The notes: generated by a model not told the origin, from the sequence alone. 64,000 nt of DNA from Hyphomicrobiales bacterium (GCA_900469445.1 UBXM01000007.1:1-64000), one strand, 5' to 3'. Counted from the stretch's first letter, positions 29,617 through 40,411 are shown. Program-made: numbers and translations.

Positions 29617-30651
29617 TTATTGTTTCGATGCCTGAAGTGCTGCACCCAGCAAGGCATGGAATACAATGCTCGGTTCAAGGCTCTGTCTCTGGCGCGACAT
29701 GAGCACCGCGGACTGGATCCGTGCGGCCTCTCGGCTGACTGCCTCAGGCCGCCATACCCTAAGGGCCTTCTCGAATACGGGTTTGCGTTTGAAGTGGATA
29801 TGTCGGCCAAGCGTCATCATGACCTGGTTGGCCGGGGTTCGCTTTTCTTCCATTTCGATTTTCATCGCGTCGAGCAGCTGAAACTGCTTCAGACAGGATT
29901 GCAGAATGAGGAAGAGCGGCGTTTTCGACGTCAGAACCTTCTGGAATGCACGATGAAAGGCCGGCAGGTCTCCGGTCAATATGGCATCGACAGCGTCATC
30001 GGCGGACACGCTGCTTGCGTCTCCGATGATCTCATCGACATGGTGCTCTTCGATCCTGCCCTGCCCCCGGCAATAAAGAGCAAGCTTGCGGATCTCGTTG
30101 CGAGATGCCACCCGGTCACCGCCCAGCTGGTCGATGAGATGGCGTCTTGCTTCACTGGTAATGGTCAGTGCTTCGCTTGCCAGTTCGGTATCGATGAGAG
30201 CGTTGAGCGCGCGAACATCGTCGGCATAACAGGGGATCACGGCGACAGCTCTGGAAGGCTCGACGATCTTTCTAAGACCGCTTCCCTTCTTCAGGTCACC
30301 GGCTTCGATCAGGAGCGTATTGGCTGGGGATCCCTGCCCCAGGATCGTCTGGACGGCATCAAGGACAGGCTTCTCGTTATTGACGCCGCGCAACCATATG
30401 AGCTTGTCGCCACCGAAAAGCCCGAGCGCGTTCACCTCATCAAGAAGCCGTCCCGGATCGCCCTGGAGGTCTGAGACGTCAAGCTTGAGAAGCGAAAAGG
30501 GGTCGTCCAGCGAAACGCCACTGCGCTTGGCAATGAGGTTCGCCCGTTCCGAGACGAGGCCGCGATCAGGCCCATAGACAACGTAGAAGCGATAGAGCTC
30601 GGCGCCCTTTTCAAGGAAGCGCTCGAACTCATGCGACTTTATTTCTGCCAT
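29617..30651 (-). CDS. holA: DNA polymerase III delta subunit
   Basis: Clamp-loader subunit that opens the beta clamp. The 344-residue protein shows the divergent AAA+ pattern of HolA: FYVVYGPDRGLVSERANLI at the N terminus, DKLIWLRGV, and LGGDRVASRNEIRKLALYC (sensor-2 region), then a C-terminal helical collar. The start overlaps the end of lptE by 13 bp, so translation is probably coupled to leuS-lptE. Its stop lies 4 bp beyond the bidirectional hairpin. Confidence 0.92.
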   Translation of the reverse strand: MAEIKSHEFERFLEKGAELYRFYVVYGPDRGLVSERANLIAKRSGVSLDDPFSLLKLDVSDLQGDPGRLLDEVNALGLFGGDKLIWLRGVNNEKPVLDAVQTILGQGSPANTLLIEAGDLKKGSGLRKIVEPSRAVAVIPCYADDVRALNALIDTELASEALTITSEARRHLIDQLGGDRVASRNEIRKLALYCRGQGRIEEHHVDEIIGDASSVSADDAVDAILTGDLPAFHRAFQKVLTSKTPLFLILQSCLKQFQLLDAMKIEMEEKRTPANQVMMTLGRHIHFKRKPVFEKALRVWRPEAVSREAARIQSAVLMSRQRQSLEPSIVFHALLGAALQASKQ

Positions 30652-31199
30652 ACGGGTTGCTGCAGAGGAGGTTCTTTGGTGAGTGCGATCGCGATATCCG
30701 CACGGATGAACTCAGCCAGCTCCCGTGCTGCACGATTTTCGCCATCCCTGATGGTACGCAACTTGGCAAAACTCTGGCTGGACACATCAATGAGAGCAAC
30801 GCTCGAATGTTCGCTGCGCTTGAGAACCTGTCCATCGGCGGTACGTGTAAGCGTATATGAGCCGGTGACCTGTACGCGTCCAGGCACTGGAGCGGTGACC
30901 TCGGAAAGACCGTCATCGTCAAGCACGTTGGATGCCGTGCTGGAAACATGAAGCTTGAGATCATAAGCCGGATTCAGAGGCTCGCCGGCGCCACCGGCGG
31001 CCAGGAATACCAGCTCGTTGCGAACGACCTGCTCGACACGGTTCTTCGGCTCGGAAAAGCCTACAGAGGCCAGTTTGGGACCCGTGCCACCGGCTTGCGA
31101 ATACAGCGGCCGAGCCTGGCAACCGGCCAGGCCAACGCAGAGCGCCAAGCCTAGCATGAGAGCGCTACGGCGCGGCAGTGATGAGCGGTCAGGCAACAA
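30639..31199 (-). CDS. lptE: LPS assembly lipoprotein LptE
   Basis: Plug lipoprotein of the outer-membrane LPS translocon LptDE. The signal peptide ends in lipobox LAGC (Cys27): [22 protein letters not shown]. The LptE-like region follows: [27 protein letters not shown]. The 186-residue frame starts with TTG overlapping the leuS stop by 11 bp; an ATG 14 codons later would leave too short a signal. The order leuS-lptE-holA is a conserved housekeeping cluster in many Proteobacteria, where lptE was once called rlpB. Confidence 0.88.
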   Translation of the reverse strand: MLPDRSSLPRRSALMLGLALCVGLAGCQARPLYSQAGGTGPKLASVGFSEPKNRVEQVVRNELVFLAAGGAGEPLNPAYDLKLHVSSTASNVLDDDGLSEVTAPVPGRVQVTGSYTLTRTADGQVLKRSEHSSVALIDVSSQSFAKLRTIRDGENRAARELAEFIRADIAIALTKEPPLQQPVWQK

Positions 31200-33822
31200 T
31201 GTTCACGATCCTCTGTGGGACAACGATGATCTTCTTCGGCGCGCGGCCTTCAAGGGCAGCCTTCACCACGTCGAGAGCCAAAACTGCAGCTTCAACAGCA
31301 GTTTGATCCGCGTCGCGCGAGATTGTCAATTCGGCGCGCTTCTTGCCGTTGATCTGGACCGGGAGTGTGACGTCATTCTCGACGACCAGCGCTTCATCGA
31401 ATTTCGGCCAAACCGTTTTCGATACCATCTCGCTATTGCCAAGCACCGTCCAGCATTCTTCCGCCAGATGCGGCGTCATAGGGGCGACGATCTGCACCAG
31501 GATTTCGGCGGCGTTGCGAACGGCGGCGCGATAGGCTTCGTCACCCTTGCCGGCCGCGACGTCGGTCAGCGGAGCTGCAAGGGCGTTTACCAGCTCATAG
31601 ATGCGCGCGACGGCCTTGTTGAAGGAAAGCTTGTCCAGATCACCCTGAACCGCCTGCAGCGTCTTGTGGGCGAGCTGTGAGATCGCCAGAGCGTCGCCAT
31701 CCTTTGCGGGGGCGGGGGAAACCGTCTTGAGGTTGTCTGCGGCTTCCGAAATCAGACGCCAGAGGCGCTGGGTGAAGCGGTGTGCGCCTTCGACGCCGGC
31801 TTCCGACCAGATGACATCACGATCCGGCGGGCTGTCGGAGAGGACGAAGAAACGGGCGGTATCGGCACCGTAGGAGGCGATGATATCGTCCGGATCGACA
31901 ACGTTCTTTTTCGACTTCGACATCTTTTCGATCGAGCCGATGGTGACTTCTTCGCCGCTTTTCAACAGGGTCGCGGTGCGCTTGCCGTCGATCTCCTCGA
32001 TCCTGATGTCAGCCGGAGCGACCCATTCGCCCTTCTGCCCTTCCGAGCCGAGACGGTAGGTTTCATGCACGACCATGCCCTGCGTGAAGAGGCCCTTGAA
32101 GGGTTCCTTGACGCTGACATGGCCGGTCTCGCGCATGGCGCGGGTGAAGAAGCGGGAATAGAGCAGGTGCAGGATCGCGTGCTCAATACCGCCGATATAC
32201 TGGTCGACCGGCAGCCAGTGATTGGCAACGGCGGGATCGGTCGGTTCGTTCAGCCAAGGCGCGGTAAAGCGGGTGAAATACCAGCTGGAATCGACGAACG
32301 TATCCATCGTGTCCGTCTCGCGACGGGCATCGTGGCCGCATTGCGGGCAGGAGACATGGCGCCAGGTGGCGTGACGGTCGAGCGGGTTGCCCGGCAGGTC
32401 GAAGGTGACGTCGTCGGGCAGCTGGACCGGCAGATCCTTCTTCGGCACCGGAACGACGCCGCAGACTTCGCAATGGATGACCGGTATCGGGCAGCCCCAG
32501 TAACGCTGGCGGGAGATACCCCAGTCGCGCAGGCGGAAATTGACCTTGCGCTCGCCCTGCGGAGCGTCTGCCAGCACCTGCTGCGACAGCTTGTCTGCGA
32601 TGATCTGGAAGGCTTCTTCCGTCGACTTGCCGTCGAGGAAGCGTGAATTGATCATCACGCCGTCATCAACATAAGCGGTTTCACCGACTTCGAACGTGGC
32701 GGCATCGCCATCGGCCGGCATGACGACCGGGACGACCGGGAGATCGTATTTGCGGGCGAAATCCAGGTCGCGCTGGTCGCCGGACGGGCAGCCGAAAATG
32801 GCGCCCGTGCCGTATTCCATCAGGACGAAGTTGGCGACATAGACCGGCAGTTCCCAGGAGGGATCGAGCGGGTGTTTGACGCGGATGCCGGTGTCTATGC
32901 CCTTCTTCTCGGCGGTTTCGAGCGCTGCGAGCGAAGTGCCCTGACGGCGGCATTCCTCGGCAAAGGATTCGATAGCCGGATTCTTCGCCGCTGCAGCCTT
33001 GGCCAGCGGATGGTCGGCGGCGATTGCCAGGAAGGATGCGCCGAACAGCGTGTCCGGGCGAGTCGTGTAGACGGTGACTTCGGTCTCGCCGGCCGGGGCT
33101 GTCGAGGACACGATTTCCCAGCGCACCGCCATGCCTTCGGAGCGGCCGATCCAGTTCTTCTGCATCAGGCGGACCTTTTCAGGCCACTGATCCAGATGAT
33201 CCAGCTCGTCCAGCAGATCCTGGCTGAAATCGGTGATCTTGAAAAACCACTGGGTGAGTTCGCGCTGTTCCACCAGCGCGCCGGAACGCCAGCCGCGGCC
33301 GTCGATCACCTGTTCGTTGGCAAGAACCGTCTGGTCGATCGGGTCCCAGTTGACCTTGGACTGCTTGCGGTAGACCAGGCCCTTTTCCATCATGTCGATG
33401 AAGAGGTGCTGCTGCTGCTGGTAATATTCGACATCGCAGGTGGCGAATTCACGCGACCAGTCCAGCGACAGGCCCATGGCCTTCAGCTGCTTCTTCATGG
33501 ATTCGATGTTCTGGTAGGTCCAGGACTTCGGATGGGTCTTGTTGTCACGCGCCGCATTTTCCGCCGGCATGCCGAAGGCGTCCCAGCCCATTGGGTGGAG
33601 GACGTTGAAACCACGGGCGCGCTTGTAGCGGGCAACCACGTCGCCCATCGCATAATTGCGCACATGGCCCATGTGGATGCGGCCGGACGGATAGGGGAAC
33701 ATCTCTAGGACGTAATATTTTTCCCGCGGGTCGGCGTTGTCGGTTTCGAAAACCTTCGCCTCGTTCCATTTCTGCTGCCAACGGGGTTCAGCATCGCGCG
33801 GGTTGTAACGTTCAGTCGCCAT
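31189..33822 (-). CDS. leuS: Leucyl-tRNA synthetase
   Basis: Class I synthetase charging tRNA-Leu. The 877-residue protein has the HIGH-like motif [11 protein letters not shown] at residues 43-53, the CP1 editing domain ([15 protein letters not shown]; the Thr-rich [13 protein letters not shown]), a zinc-like insert ([10 protein letters not shown] and CPQCGHDA), and KMSKSKKN near residue 633. It heads the leftward leuS-lptE-holA operon. The 180-bp gap to yggS is divergent and should hold both promoters. Confidence 0.98.
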   Translation of the reverse strand: MATERYNPRDAEPRWQQKWNEAKVFETDNADPREKYYVLEMFPYPSGRIHMGHVRNYAMGDVVARYKRARGFNVLHPMGWDAFGMPAENAARDNKTHPKSWTYQNIESMKKQLKAMGLSLDWSREFATCDVEYYQQQQHLFIDMMEKGLVYRKQSKVNWDPIDQTVLANEQVIDGRGWRSGALVEQRELTQWFFKITDFSQDLLDELDHLDQWPEKVRLMQKNWIGRSEGMAVRWEIVSSTAPAGETEVTVYTTRPDTLFGASFLAIAADHPLAKAAAAKNPAIESFAEECRRQGTSLAALETAEKKGIDTGIRVKHPLDPSWELPVYVANFVLMEYGTGAIFGCPSGDQRDLDFARKYDLPVVPVVMPADGDAATFEVGETAYVDDGVMINSRFLDGKSTEEAFQIIADKLSQQVLADAPQGERKVNFRLRDWGISRQRYWGCPIPVIHCEVCGVVPVPKKDLPVQLPDDVTFDLPGNPLDRHATWRHVSCPQCGHDARRETDTMDTFVDSSWYFTRFTAPWLNEPTDPAVANHWLPVDQYIGGIEHAILHLLYSRFFTRAMRETGHVSVKEPFKGLFTQGMVVHETYRLGSEGQKGEWVAPADIRIEEIDGKRTATLLKSGEEVTIGSIEKMSKSKKNVVDPDDIIASYGADTARFFVLSDSPPDRDVIWSEAGVEGAHRFTQRLWRLISEAADNLKTVSPAPAKDGDALAISQLAHKTLQAVQGDLDKLSFNKAVARIYELVNALAAPLTDVAAGKGDEAYRAAVRNAAEILVQIVAPMTPHLAEECWTVLGNSEMVSKTVWPKFDEALVVENDVTLPVQINGKKRAELTISRDADQTAVEAAVLALDVVKAALEGRAPKKIIVVPQRIVNIVA

Positions 33823-34002
33823 CTGGATGATATTCCGGGAAATCAGGATAAAGTTTCGGGCAGACCTTCACCATGAATGGCCGCAAGCGTCAAGTTTTTG
33901 AGGCTTGCGGGGTGTCAAACTTTGATGCGGAATGCCCTTGGCAGAGCCTCATATGGGCTTTAATCGCTGATCTCACAAGAAATGCGGAAAAGGATGCGGG
34001 CA

Positions 34003-34662
34003 ATGGACATCGAAGAACGGCTTCAGGACGTGAAAGGCAAAATTGCCAAGTCAGAAAAATATGCCAAACGTCCGGCGGGTTCCACGACGCTGGTTGCCGT
34101 TTCCAAAACCTTCGATGCCGATGCGATCCATCCCGTGATTGCTGCCGGCCAGCGTGTTTTCGGCGAAAACCGGGTGCAGGAGAGCCAGGGAAAATGGCCG
34201 GAACTGAAGGCCGAGACTGCCGGTATCGAACTGCACCTGATCGGGCCGCTGCAATCCAACAAGGCCGGCGATGCTGTTGCGCTGTTCGACGTGATCGAGA
34301 CGGTCGATCGTGAAAAGATCGCCAGAGCGCTTGCCGAAGAGATGAAGAAACAGGGTAAGTCGCCGAAGCTTTATGTGCAGGTGAATACGGGGCTTGAGCC
34401 GCAAAAGGCCGGCATAGAGCCGAAGCAGACTGCGGCTTTCGTCGAGCTTTGCCGGGATGAGCTGGGGCTTTCGATCGAGGGGCTGATGTGCATTCCGCCG
34501 GCGGACGAAAATCCGGGTCCGCATTTCGCCCTGCTCGCGAAACTCGCCAAGGAATGCGGCGTTGAAAAGCTCTCCATGGGCATGTCCGGCGATTTCGAAA
34601 CGGCGGTCGAATTCGGCGCGACCAGCGTCCGTGTCGGTTCGGCCATTTTCGGCGCGCGCTGA
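34003..34662 (+). CDS. YggS family pyridoxal phosphate homeostasis protein
   Basis: PLP-binding TIM-barrel protein (PLPBP/YggS) that buffers PLP and affects amino-acid metabolism; no enzyme activity is known. The PLP lysine lies in LVAVSKTF (K35), with GENRVQES, HLIGPLQSNK, and the phosphate-binding end SMGMSGDFETAVEFGATSVRVGSAIFG. The start is MDIEERLQD, seven codons inside the open frame. The second position of the usual HxIGxLQxNK motif is kept. It is divergent from leuS and precedes the propionyl-CoA synthetase-like gene by 88 bp. Confidence 0.93.
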   Translation: MDIEERLQDVKGKIAKSEKYAKRPAGSTTLVAVSKTFDADAIHPVIAAGQRVFGENRVQESQGKWPELKAETAGIELHLIGPLQSNKAGDAVALFDVIETVDREKIARALAEEMKKQGKSPKLYVQVNTGLEPQKAGIEPKQTAAFVELCRDELGLSIEGLMCIPPADENPGPHFALLAKLAKECGVEKLSMGMSGDFETAVEFGATSVRVGSAIFGAR

Positions 34663-34750
34663 GATCTAACTCCTTCGTCGGGCTTTCCGCACCTCTCTCC
34701 CCGGCCTAGATTGCCTTTATCAGGCTAGGCTCATGTAACGGGAGGTGCAT

Positions 34751-36685
34751 ATGCAAAGCCGCTATTTCGACGTTTATGGCGCGTGGCAGCGGGATCCGGA
34801 GAGTTTCTGGATGGAGGCTGCCAAGGCGATCGACTGGTTCAAACCGCCGACCAAGGCGTATGATCCCGATCAGGGTGTCTATGGCCGCTGGTTTGTCGGA
34901 GGTGAGACCAATACCTGCTACAACTGCCTTGATCGGCATGTCGAAGCGGGGCGGGGTGACCAGAACGCTTTCATCTATGACAGCGTGATGAGCGGCACAA
35001 AGAAGTCATTCACCTATTCCGAAGTTCTTTCCGAGGTGAAGGCGATTGCAGCCGTGCTGGGTGATCTCGGTATCGGCAAGGGTGATAGGGTCGTCATCTA
35101 TATGCCGATGGTGCCTGAGGCGGTATTTTCCATGCTGGCATGCGCTCGGCTGGGTGCCGTCCATTCCGTCGTTTTCGGTGGGTTTGCGGCGCAAGAACTG
35201 GCGGCACGGCTAAACGATTCGCAAGCGAAATTAGTTATCTCGGCAAGTTGCGGGCTGGAGCCCGGTCGGGTGGTTGCCTACAAGCCGCTGATCGACAAGG
35301 CGATCGAACTGGCAGCGGTGAAGCCCGAAAATTGCCTCATACTGCAGCGTCCCCAACTCGTTGTTCCGCTCGATGCTAAACGGAAAGAATTCGATTTAGC
35401 CGAAATGGTTGAAGCTGCGCGAGGGCGTGACGTTGACTGTGTGCCGGTAAAGGCGACGGACCCGCTTTACATTCTCTACACGTCCGGCACGACGGGGCAG
35501 CCAAAGGGTGTGGTGCGCGACAATGGCGGGCATATGGTGGCGCTGTTATGGACGATGCCGAATGTCTTCGGTGTCTCACCGGGTGAGGTGTTCTGGGCAG
35601 CATCCGATATCGGTTGGGTCGTCGGTCATTCCTACATCGTTTACGCGCCGCTTCTGAACGGCAATACGAGCGTCATCTTCGAAGGAAAGCCGGTTGGCAC
35701 ACCGGATGCCGGGACATTCTGGCGCGTCATCGCTGAGCATGATGTCAAAGTTTTTTTCACCGCGCCAACGGCATTTCGGGCGATCCGGCGTGATGATCCC
35801 GAAGGCGAACTGGTCGAAAACCATGATCTCTTGGGACTGCGGGCTCTGTTTCTTGCCGGCGAGCGTCTGGACCCGGAGACGCTCAAATGGGCTGAGCAAA
35901 AGCTGAAGGTACCGGTGATCGATCACTGGTGGCAGACGGAAACCGGCTGGCCTGTCGTCGCAAACCCGGTGGGGCTTGGCCTAATGCCGTTCAAGCCCGG
36001 CTCGCCGACGCGGGTTCTGCCGGGATATGAAATCGATGTGGTCGATGATGCCGGTATGCCCGTGCCGAAGGGTGTACTCGGCAATATTGTCATCAAACTA
36101 CCCCTGCCCCCGGGTTGCCTGCCGACATTTTGGAATGCCGACGAGCGGTTCCGCGAGAGCTGCCTCGAAGAGTTTCCCGGTTATTACAAGACGGCGGACG
36201 CCGGTATCAGCGATAACGACGGCTATATCTTCGTGATGGCACGCACGGACGATATCATCAATTGCGCTGGCCACCGGCTGTCCACGGGCTCCATGGAGGA
36301 GGTCTGCGCCAAACATCCGGATGTGGCCGAATGTGCGGTCATCGGTGTCAAGGACAAGGTAAAGGGCCAGATCCCCTGCGGTTTTCTGGTGTTGAAGAAC
36401 CATGTTTCACGGGAAACCTCGGAAATAGCTGCGGAGGTAGCCGGCATGGTCCGCAACGAGATCGGGCCGGTTGCCGCGTTCAAGACCGTGATGGTGGTTC
36501 CAAAACTTCCCAAGACGCGGTCGGGCAAGATACTTCGCGGCACGATGCAGAAGATTGCCGATGACATGCCATGGACCATGCCGGCGACGATCGAGGATCC
36601 AGGGACGCTCGATGTGGTTCGGGAAACTCTATGGAAAAACGGCTTTGCTCATGAAGAGGCAAGCGCGGCGGCCCCGATTGGATGA
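34751..36685 (+). CDS. prpE: Propionyl-CoA synthetase-like acyl-CoA synthetase
   Basis: AMP-forming short-chain acyl-CoA synthetase, 644 residues, of the PrpE/ACSS3 type. It has the N-terminal ACS domain (WFVGGETNTCYNCLDRHV), P-loop YTSGTTGQPKGV near 242, DHWWQTETGWPV, YYKTADAG and the C-terminal lysine motif KTRSGKILRGT (K593), a usual target of reversible acetylation. The ATG has GGAGG five bases upstream; the GTG two codons before overlaps that ribosome site. The preference for propionate over acetate is inferred from similarity. A parS-like site is buried at codons 551-556. Confidence 0.88.
   Translation: MQSRYFDVYGAWQRDPESFWMEAAKAIDWFKPPTKAYDPDQGVYGRWFVGGETNTCYNCLDRHVEAGRGDQNAFIYDSVMSGTKKSFTYSEVLSEVKAIAAVLGDLGIGKGDRVVIYMPMVPEAVFSMLACARLGAVHSVVFGGFAAQELAARLNDSQAKLVISASCGLEPGRVVAYKPLIDKAIELAAVKPENCLILQRPQLVVPLDAKRKEFDLAEMVEAARGRDVDCVPVKATDPLYILYTSGTTGQPKGVVRDNGGHMVALLWTMPNVFGVSPGEVFWAASDIGWVVGHSYIVYAPLLNGNTSVIFEGKPVGTPDAGTFWRVIAEHDVKVFFTAPTAFRAIRRDDPEGELVENHDLLGLRALFLAGERLDPETLKWAEQKLKVPVIDHWWQTETGWPVVANPVGLGLMPFKPGSPTRVLPGYEIDVVDDAGMPVPKGVLGNIVIKLPLPPGCLPTFWNADERFRESCLEEFPGYYKTADAGISDNDGYIFVMARTDDIINCAGHRLSTGSMEEVCAKHPDVAECAVIGVKDKVKGQIPCGFLVLKNHVSRETSEIAAEVAGMVRNEIGPVAAFKTVMVVPKLPKTRSGKILRGTMQKIADDMPWTMPATIEDPGTLDVVRETLWKNGFAHEEASAAAPIG
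36403..36418. other. parS: Imperfect parS-like site 3, inside prpE
   Basis: TGTTTCACGGGAAACC: 14 of 16 matches to the parS consensus, with one change in the palindromic core (T to G). Read in the same frame as parS 2, giving VSRET at residues 552-556. 15.7 kb from the probable origin. Confidence 0.55.
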
Positions 36686-36692
36686 GCCAAAA

Positions 36693-36723
36693 AAAAAGCC
36701 CCGGAGACTATCCGGGGCTTTTT
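36693..36723. terminator. Bidirectional terminator between prpE and trcR
   Basis: A perfect 13-bp stem (AAAAAGCCCCGGA / TCCGGGGCTTTTT) with loop GACTA. An A9 run (36689-36697) gives a T tract for the minus strand and T5 serves the plus strand; the two genes converge here. Confidence 0.93.
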
Positions 36724-36746
36724 GAATTCTCTGTGACGGGCGACGC

Positions 36747-37460
36747 TTAGAAGCGGTCGTCCTCGTCTTCTTCCTCGGTACGGGTCGACTTGAGCGAAGA
36801 GAGCTTGGCGAAGACGGCGTCTGCGTCGATTTCCTTCTCTTCCTCGCGTTCGCTGCGGTAATCGCCGAAGCCGAGGTTTTCGGTTTCCGATGCCGGCTGC
36901 AGGGAAGCGCCGAGTTCGGCAGCGGTCGGCAGCGGACGGTTCTTGGAAGCCTTTTCGACTTCAAGGTCGAGGTCGATCTGCGAGCAGAGGCCAAGCGTTA
37001 CCGGGTCCATAGGCGCCAGGTTTGCGGCGTTCCAGTGGGTGCGCTCGCGGATCTGTTCGATGGTGGACTTGGTGGTGCCGACGAGACGCGAGATCTGGGC
37101 GTCTTTCAGTTCTGGATGGTTGCGAACCAGCCAGAGGATGGCGTTCGGGCGATCCTGCCGCTTGGAAACCGGCGTGTAACGCGGGCCACGGCGCTTGGAT
37201 TCCGGAACGCGAACCTTCGGCTCGGAAAGCTTCAGCTTGTGATTGATGTCCTTTTCGCCGCGCTCGATTTCATCGCGGGAAAGCTGGCCGGTGGCGATTG
37301 GGTCGAGGCCCTTGATACCCTGGGCGGCTTCACCATCGGCGATTGCCTTGACCTCGAGCGGATGCAGTTTGCAGAACTGCGCGATCTGGTCGAAGGAGAG
37401 GGCCGTATTGTCGACAAGCCAGACTGCGGTGGCCTTCGGCATAAGCAATTGTTGAGCCAT
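36747..37460 (-). CDS. trcR: TrcR (DUF1013), cell-cycle transcription regulator family
   Basis: A 237-residue protein of the DUF1013 family, confined to alphaproteobacteria and now named TrcR for a role in cell-cycle transcription with RNA polymerase. The N-terminal MPKATAVWLVDNTALSFDQIA is the family hallmark and resembles a winged helix; a second HTH-like unit is RNHPELKDAQISRLVGTTKSTIEQI. The C terminus is acidic and ends EEEDEDDRF. The charged tail suggests protein contact (inference). It diverges from acs across 252 bp. Position within 17 kb of the origin fits an early-replicated cell-cycle gene. Confidence 0.85.
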   Translation of the reverse strand: MAQQLLMPKATAVWLVDNTALSFDQIAQFCKLHPLEVKAIADGEAAQGIKGLDPIATGQLSRDEIERGEKDINHKLKLSEPKVRVPESKRRGPRYTPVSKRQDRPNAILWLVRNHPELKDAQISRLVGTTKSTIEQIRERTHWNAANLAPMDPVTLGLCSQIDLDLEVEKASKNRPLPTAAELGASLQPASETENLGFGDYRSEREEEKEIDADAVFAKLSSLKSTRTEEEDEDDRF

Positions 37461-37712
37461 GGATATAGTTCCTCTGTCCGTCCGCGCCGGTGTCGCGGGC
37501 CGTGGGTATCAACCACAATTTCCGGGAATTCATCGCCGTATAATCGAATTAGGACAGAATTGCAATTCTCTGAAACAGGATCGTTGTCGATCGCATTTCA
37601 GACCCTCACAGCCATTTGTCTAATTGCCGCTTCCGCCCCAATTGCTATGAATGCCAAAATGTCGCACCGATGACGAATGTCAGGTCGATGGTGCAAGTGA
37701 GGGAGGAATCAC

Positions 37713-39668
37713 ATGTCCGAGAAAGTCTATCCGGTTCTCAAGTCCACCAAGGCTAAGGCGCTCATCGACAAGGACAAATACGAAAAGTGGTACGAGGAGA
37801 GCATCGAGGATCCGGACAAGTTCTGGGGCAAGCACGGCCGCCGGATCAACTGGTTCAAGCCCTACACGAAGGTAAAGAACACGTCCTTCAAGGGCCGGGT
37901 CTCGATCAAGTGGTTCGAGGACGGGCTGACGAACGTCTCCTATAATTGCGTCGACCGACATCTGAAGACCCATGGTGAGCGTACCGCGATCATCTGGGAG
38001 GGCGACAACCCTTATATCGACAAGAAGATCACCTATAATCAGCTCTATGATCAGGTCTGCCGCATGGCAAATGTGCTGAAGAAGCACGGGGTCAAGAAGG
38101 GCGATCGCGTTACCATCTACATGCCGATGATCCCGGAAGCAGCCTATGCGATGCTGGCTTGCGCGCGCATCGGTGCGGTGCATTCGGTGGTGTTCGGCGG
38201 ATTTTCTCCGGAAGCGCTGGCGGGCCGTATCGTCGATTGCCAGTCGACTTTCGTGATCACCTGTGACGAGGGCGTGCGTGGCGGAAAGCCGGTGCCGCTG
38301 AAAGAAAATACCGACAAGGCGATCCACATCGCTGCCCGTCAGTATGTGACGGTGAACAAGGTCCTGGTCGTGCGCCGCACCGGCGGCAAGACCAATTGGG
38401 CGCCGGGTCGCGATATCTGGTATCATCAGGAAATCGCGACGGTGAAGGGCCACTGCGAGCCGGTGAAGATGAAGGCGGAAGATCCGCTGTTCATCCTCTA
38501 CACGTCAGGTTCGACCGGCAAGCCGAAAGGCGTGCTGCATACGACGGGTGGTTACCTCGTTTACGCGGCGATGACGCATGAATATACGTTCGACTATCAG
38601 GACGGCGATATCTATTGGTGTACGGCGGATGTGGGATGGGTTACAGGCCATTCCTATCTCGTCTACGGACCGCTGGCCAATTGCGCGACGACGCTGATGT
38701 TCGAAGGCGTGCCGAATTTCCCCGATCAGGGTAGGTTCTGGGAAATCGTCGATAAGCACAAGGTCAATATCTTCTACACGGCGCCGACCGCGATCCGTTC
38801 GTTGATCGGGGCGGGTGATGAATTCGTCAAGCGGTCTTCGCGGGAAAGCCTGCGTCTGCTCGGCACTGTCGGAGAGCCGATCAATCCGGAAGCCTGGGAA
38901 TGGTATTACAACGTGGTCGGCGAAAAACGCTGCCCGGTGGTCGATACCTGGTGGCAGACGGAAACCGGCGGCCACATGATCACGCCGCTGCCGGGCGCCA
39001 CCGACCTGAAGCCCGGATCGGCCACCAAGCCGTTCTTCGGCGTGAAGCCGCAGCTGGTCGATAACGAGGGCAATGTGCTTGAGGGAGCCGCCGACGGAAA
39101 TCTCTGCATCACCGATTCATGGCCGGGACAGATGCGCACCGTTTATGGCGATCACGAGCGTTTCATTCAGACCTATTTCTCCACCTACAAGGGGAAATAT
39201 TTCACCGGTGACGGCTGCCGGCGTGACGAGGACGGATATTACTGGATCACCGGCCGCGTCGACGACGTGCTCAATGTTTCCGGTCACCGTCTCGGCACGG
39301 CGGAAGTGGAATCGGCGCTCGTCTCGCATCATCTCGTGTCGGAGGCGGCCGTGGTCGGGTATCCGCATGGCATCAAGGGCCAGGGCATCTATTGCTATGT
39401 GACGCTGATGGCAGGGAATGCCGGCACAGACGAGTTGCGGCAGGAGCTTACCAAGCATGTGCGCAACGAGATCGGGCCGATTGCAGCGCCCGACAAGATC
39501 CAGTTCTCGCCGGGCTTGCCGAAGACCCGTTCCGGCAAGATCATGCGCCGCATCCTGCGCAAGATCGCCGAGGATGATTTCGGAGCGCTCGGGGATACAT
39601 CGACGCTCGCTGATCCAGCGGTCGTGGATGATCTGATCGCCAACCGCCAGAACAAGGTTGACGCCTGA
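37713..39668 (+). CDS. acsA: Acetyl-CoA synthetase
   Basis: Activates acetate to acetyl-CoA via acetyl-AMP. The 651-residue protein has the ACS N-terminal domain ([17 protein letters not shown]), the P-loop [44 protein letters not shown], and the acetylation-controlled lysine in [10 protein letters not shown]. That Lys is at 609, the same number as in Salmonella Acs. The ATG has GGGAGG about seven bases upstream. It is paralogous to the gene at 34.8-36.7 kb; the two flank trcR. No acp/pat-type acetyltransferase gene is adjacent. Confidence 0.97.
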   Translation: MSEKVYPVLKSTKAKALIDKDKYEKWYEESIEDPDKFWGKHGRRINWFKPYTKVKNTSFKGRVSIKWFEDGLTNVSYNCVDRHLKTHGERTAIIWEGDNPYIDKKITYNQLYDQVCRMANVLKKHGVKKGDRVTIYMPMIPEAAYAMLACARIGAVHSVVFGGFSPEALAGRIVDCQSTFVITCDEGVRGGKPVPLKENTDKAIHIAARQYVTVNKVLVVRRTGGKTNWAPGRDIWYHQEIATVKGHCEPVKMKAEDPLFILYTSGSTGKPKGVLHTTGGYLVYAAMTHEYTFDYQDGDIYWCTADVGWVTGHSYLVYGPLANCATTLMFEGVPNFPDQGRFWEIVDKHKVNIFYTAPTAIRSLIGAGDEFVKRSSRESLRLLGTVGEPINPEAWEWYYNVVGEKRCPVVDTWWQTETGGHMITPLPGATDLKPGSATKPFFGVKPQLVDNEGNVLEGAADGNLCITDSWPGQMRTVYGDHERFIQTYFSTYKGKYFTGDGCRRDEDGYYWITGRVDDVLNVSGHRLGTAEVESALVSHHLVSEAAVVGYPHGIKGQGIYCYVTLMAGNAGTDELRQELTKHVRNEIGPIAAPDKIQFSPGLPKTRSGKIMRRILRKIAEDDFGALGDTSTLADPAVVDDLIANRQNKVDA

Positions 39669-39681
39669 CGTCCGTCGCAAA

Positions 39682-40125
39682 TCAGCTGCCGCAAGCCGAG
39701 GGAGACTTGCGGCCGCCATCATAGGTGCGGACAAGGCCGGCGAGTAGCAAACCGTCCGCGACGCTATGGCCATCCGACAGGATCACGTCGGCAACGATGC
39801 GGCCGAAATATTTGTCACCGGAAATTCGCATGAGCTGGATACGGGTCGACTGCGCTGCCATGAGTTCCAGCGCATGGCGGGCATCGTGTCCCGCCGTCCT
39901 TGTCGCTTCGCATTTTGACTTGAGCTCCGGCGCATCAATGCCGCGGATGCGGACATAAACTTCCATTTTCTGCTGCGGCCAGGGCTGAGCTTCCACCAGC
40001 AGCGTGTCTCCATCGACGACGCGAAGAATTTCAGCGGCAACCGGGCCGGAAATTTCATCGCGTGCCATGGCTTCGGCCTTGAAGACCGACAGAATGACCG
40101 CGATGGAAAACAGGGCTCGAATCAT
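39682..40125 (-). CDS. Secreted thermonuclease-family protein (SNase-like)
   Basis: A 147-residue exported protein with a staphylococcal-nuclease fold. A signal peptide is clear (ALFSIAVILSVFKAEAMA, cleavage likely after residue 20), followed by VVDGDTLLVE, YVRIRGIDAPELKSK (with the Arg/Asp of the active site) and a Tyr-Gly-Arg-like segment KYFGRIVADV. Probably a periplasmic nuclease or a non-catalytic OB-fold protein; a usual catalytic Glu is not certain. The 3' end holds a perfect 8-bp hairpin (39688-39695/39706-39713), which may help end acs transcription from the other side. Confidence 0.85.
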   Translation of the reverse strand: MIRALFSIAVILSVFKAEAMARDEISGPVAAEILRVVDGDTLLVEAQPWPQQKMEVYVRIRGIDAPELKSKCEATRTAGHDARHALELMAAQSTRIQLMRISGDKYFGRIVADVILSDGHSVADGLLLAGLVRTYDGGRKSPSACGS

Positions 40126-40192
40126 AAAAGGAATAAATTCCGATCATGATTCGAAGTCAATAGGAATTTTATCTTATGTCTTGAGCGGAAGC

Positions 40193-40411
40193 TCAGAAGT
40201 CGATGGCGCGGCCGTTAATTTCCCAATCGCCAAAACGAGCCGGGTCGGCGCCACCGCGGCCACCGAATTCTTCCGGCATCCTGGCCTTGATCTCGGCCTG
40301 GCGACGTTCCTCTGCTTCCTGCAGGGCGCGTTGTGCCGCGGGGGTAAGCGGCTTTTTCACCGCGCCTTCTTCTGAAACGTTTTCCATGTTGTCGTTATCC
40401 GCGCTTTGCAT
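40193..40411 (-). CDS. DUF1674 protein, succinate dehydrogenase assembly factor 4-like
   Basis: A small soluble protein with the C-terminal signature GGRGGADPARFGDWEINGRAIDF (quoted in parts: GGRGGADP, then FGDWE, then RAIDF), which defines DUF1674/SdhAF4. In mitochondria SDHAF4 binds flavinated SdhA and helps complex II assembly; the bacterial role is inferred from this. The N terminus is short and charged. The start is uncertain: 40411 (MQSADNDN) is chosen, but ATGs at 40462, 40420 and 40387 are also in frame. It is divergent from htpX. sdh genes are not in the window. Confidence 0.8.
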   Translation of the reverse strand: MQSADNDNMENVSEEGAVKKPLTPAAQRALQEAEERRQAEIKARMPEEFGGRGGADPARFGDWEINGRAIDF

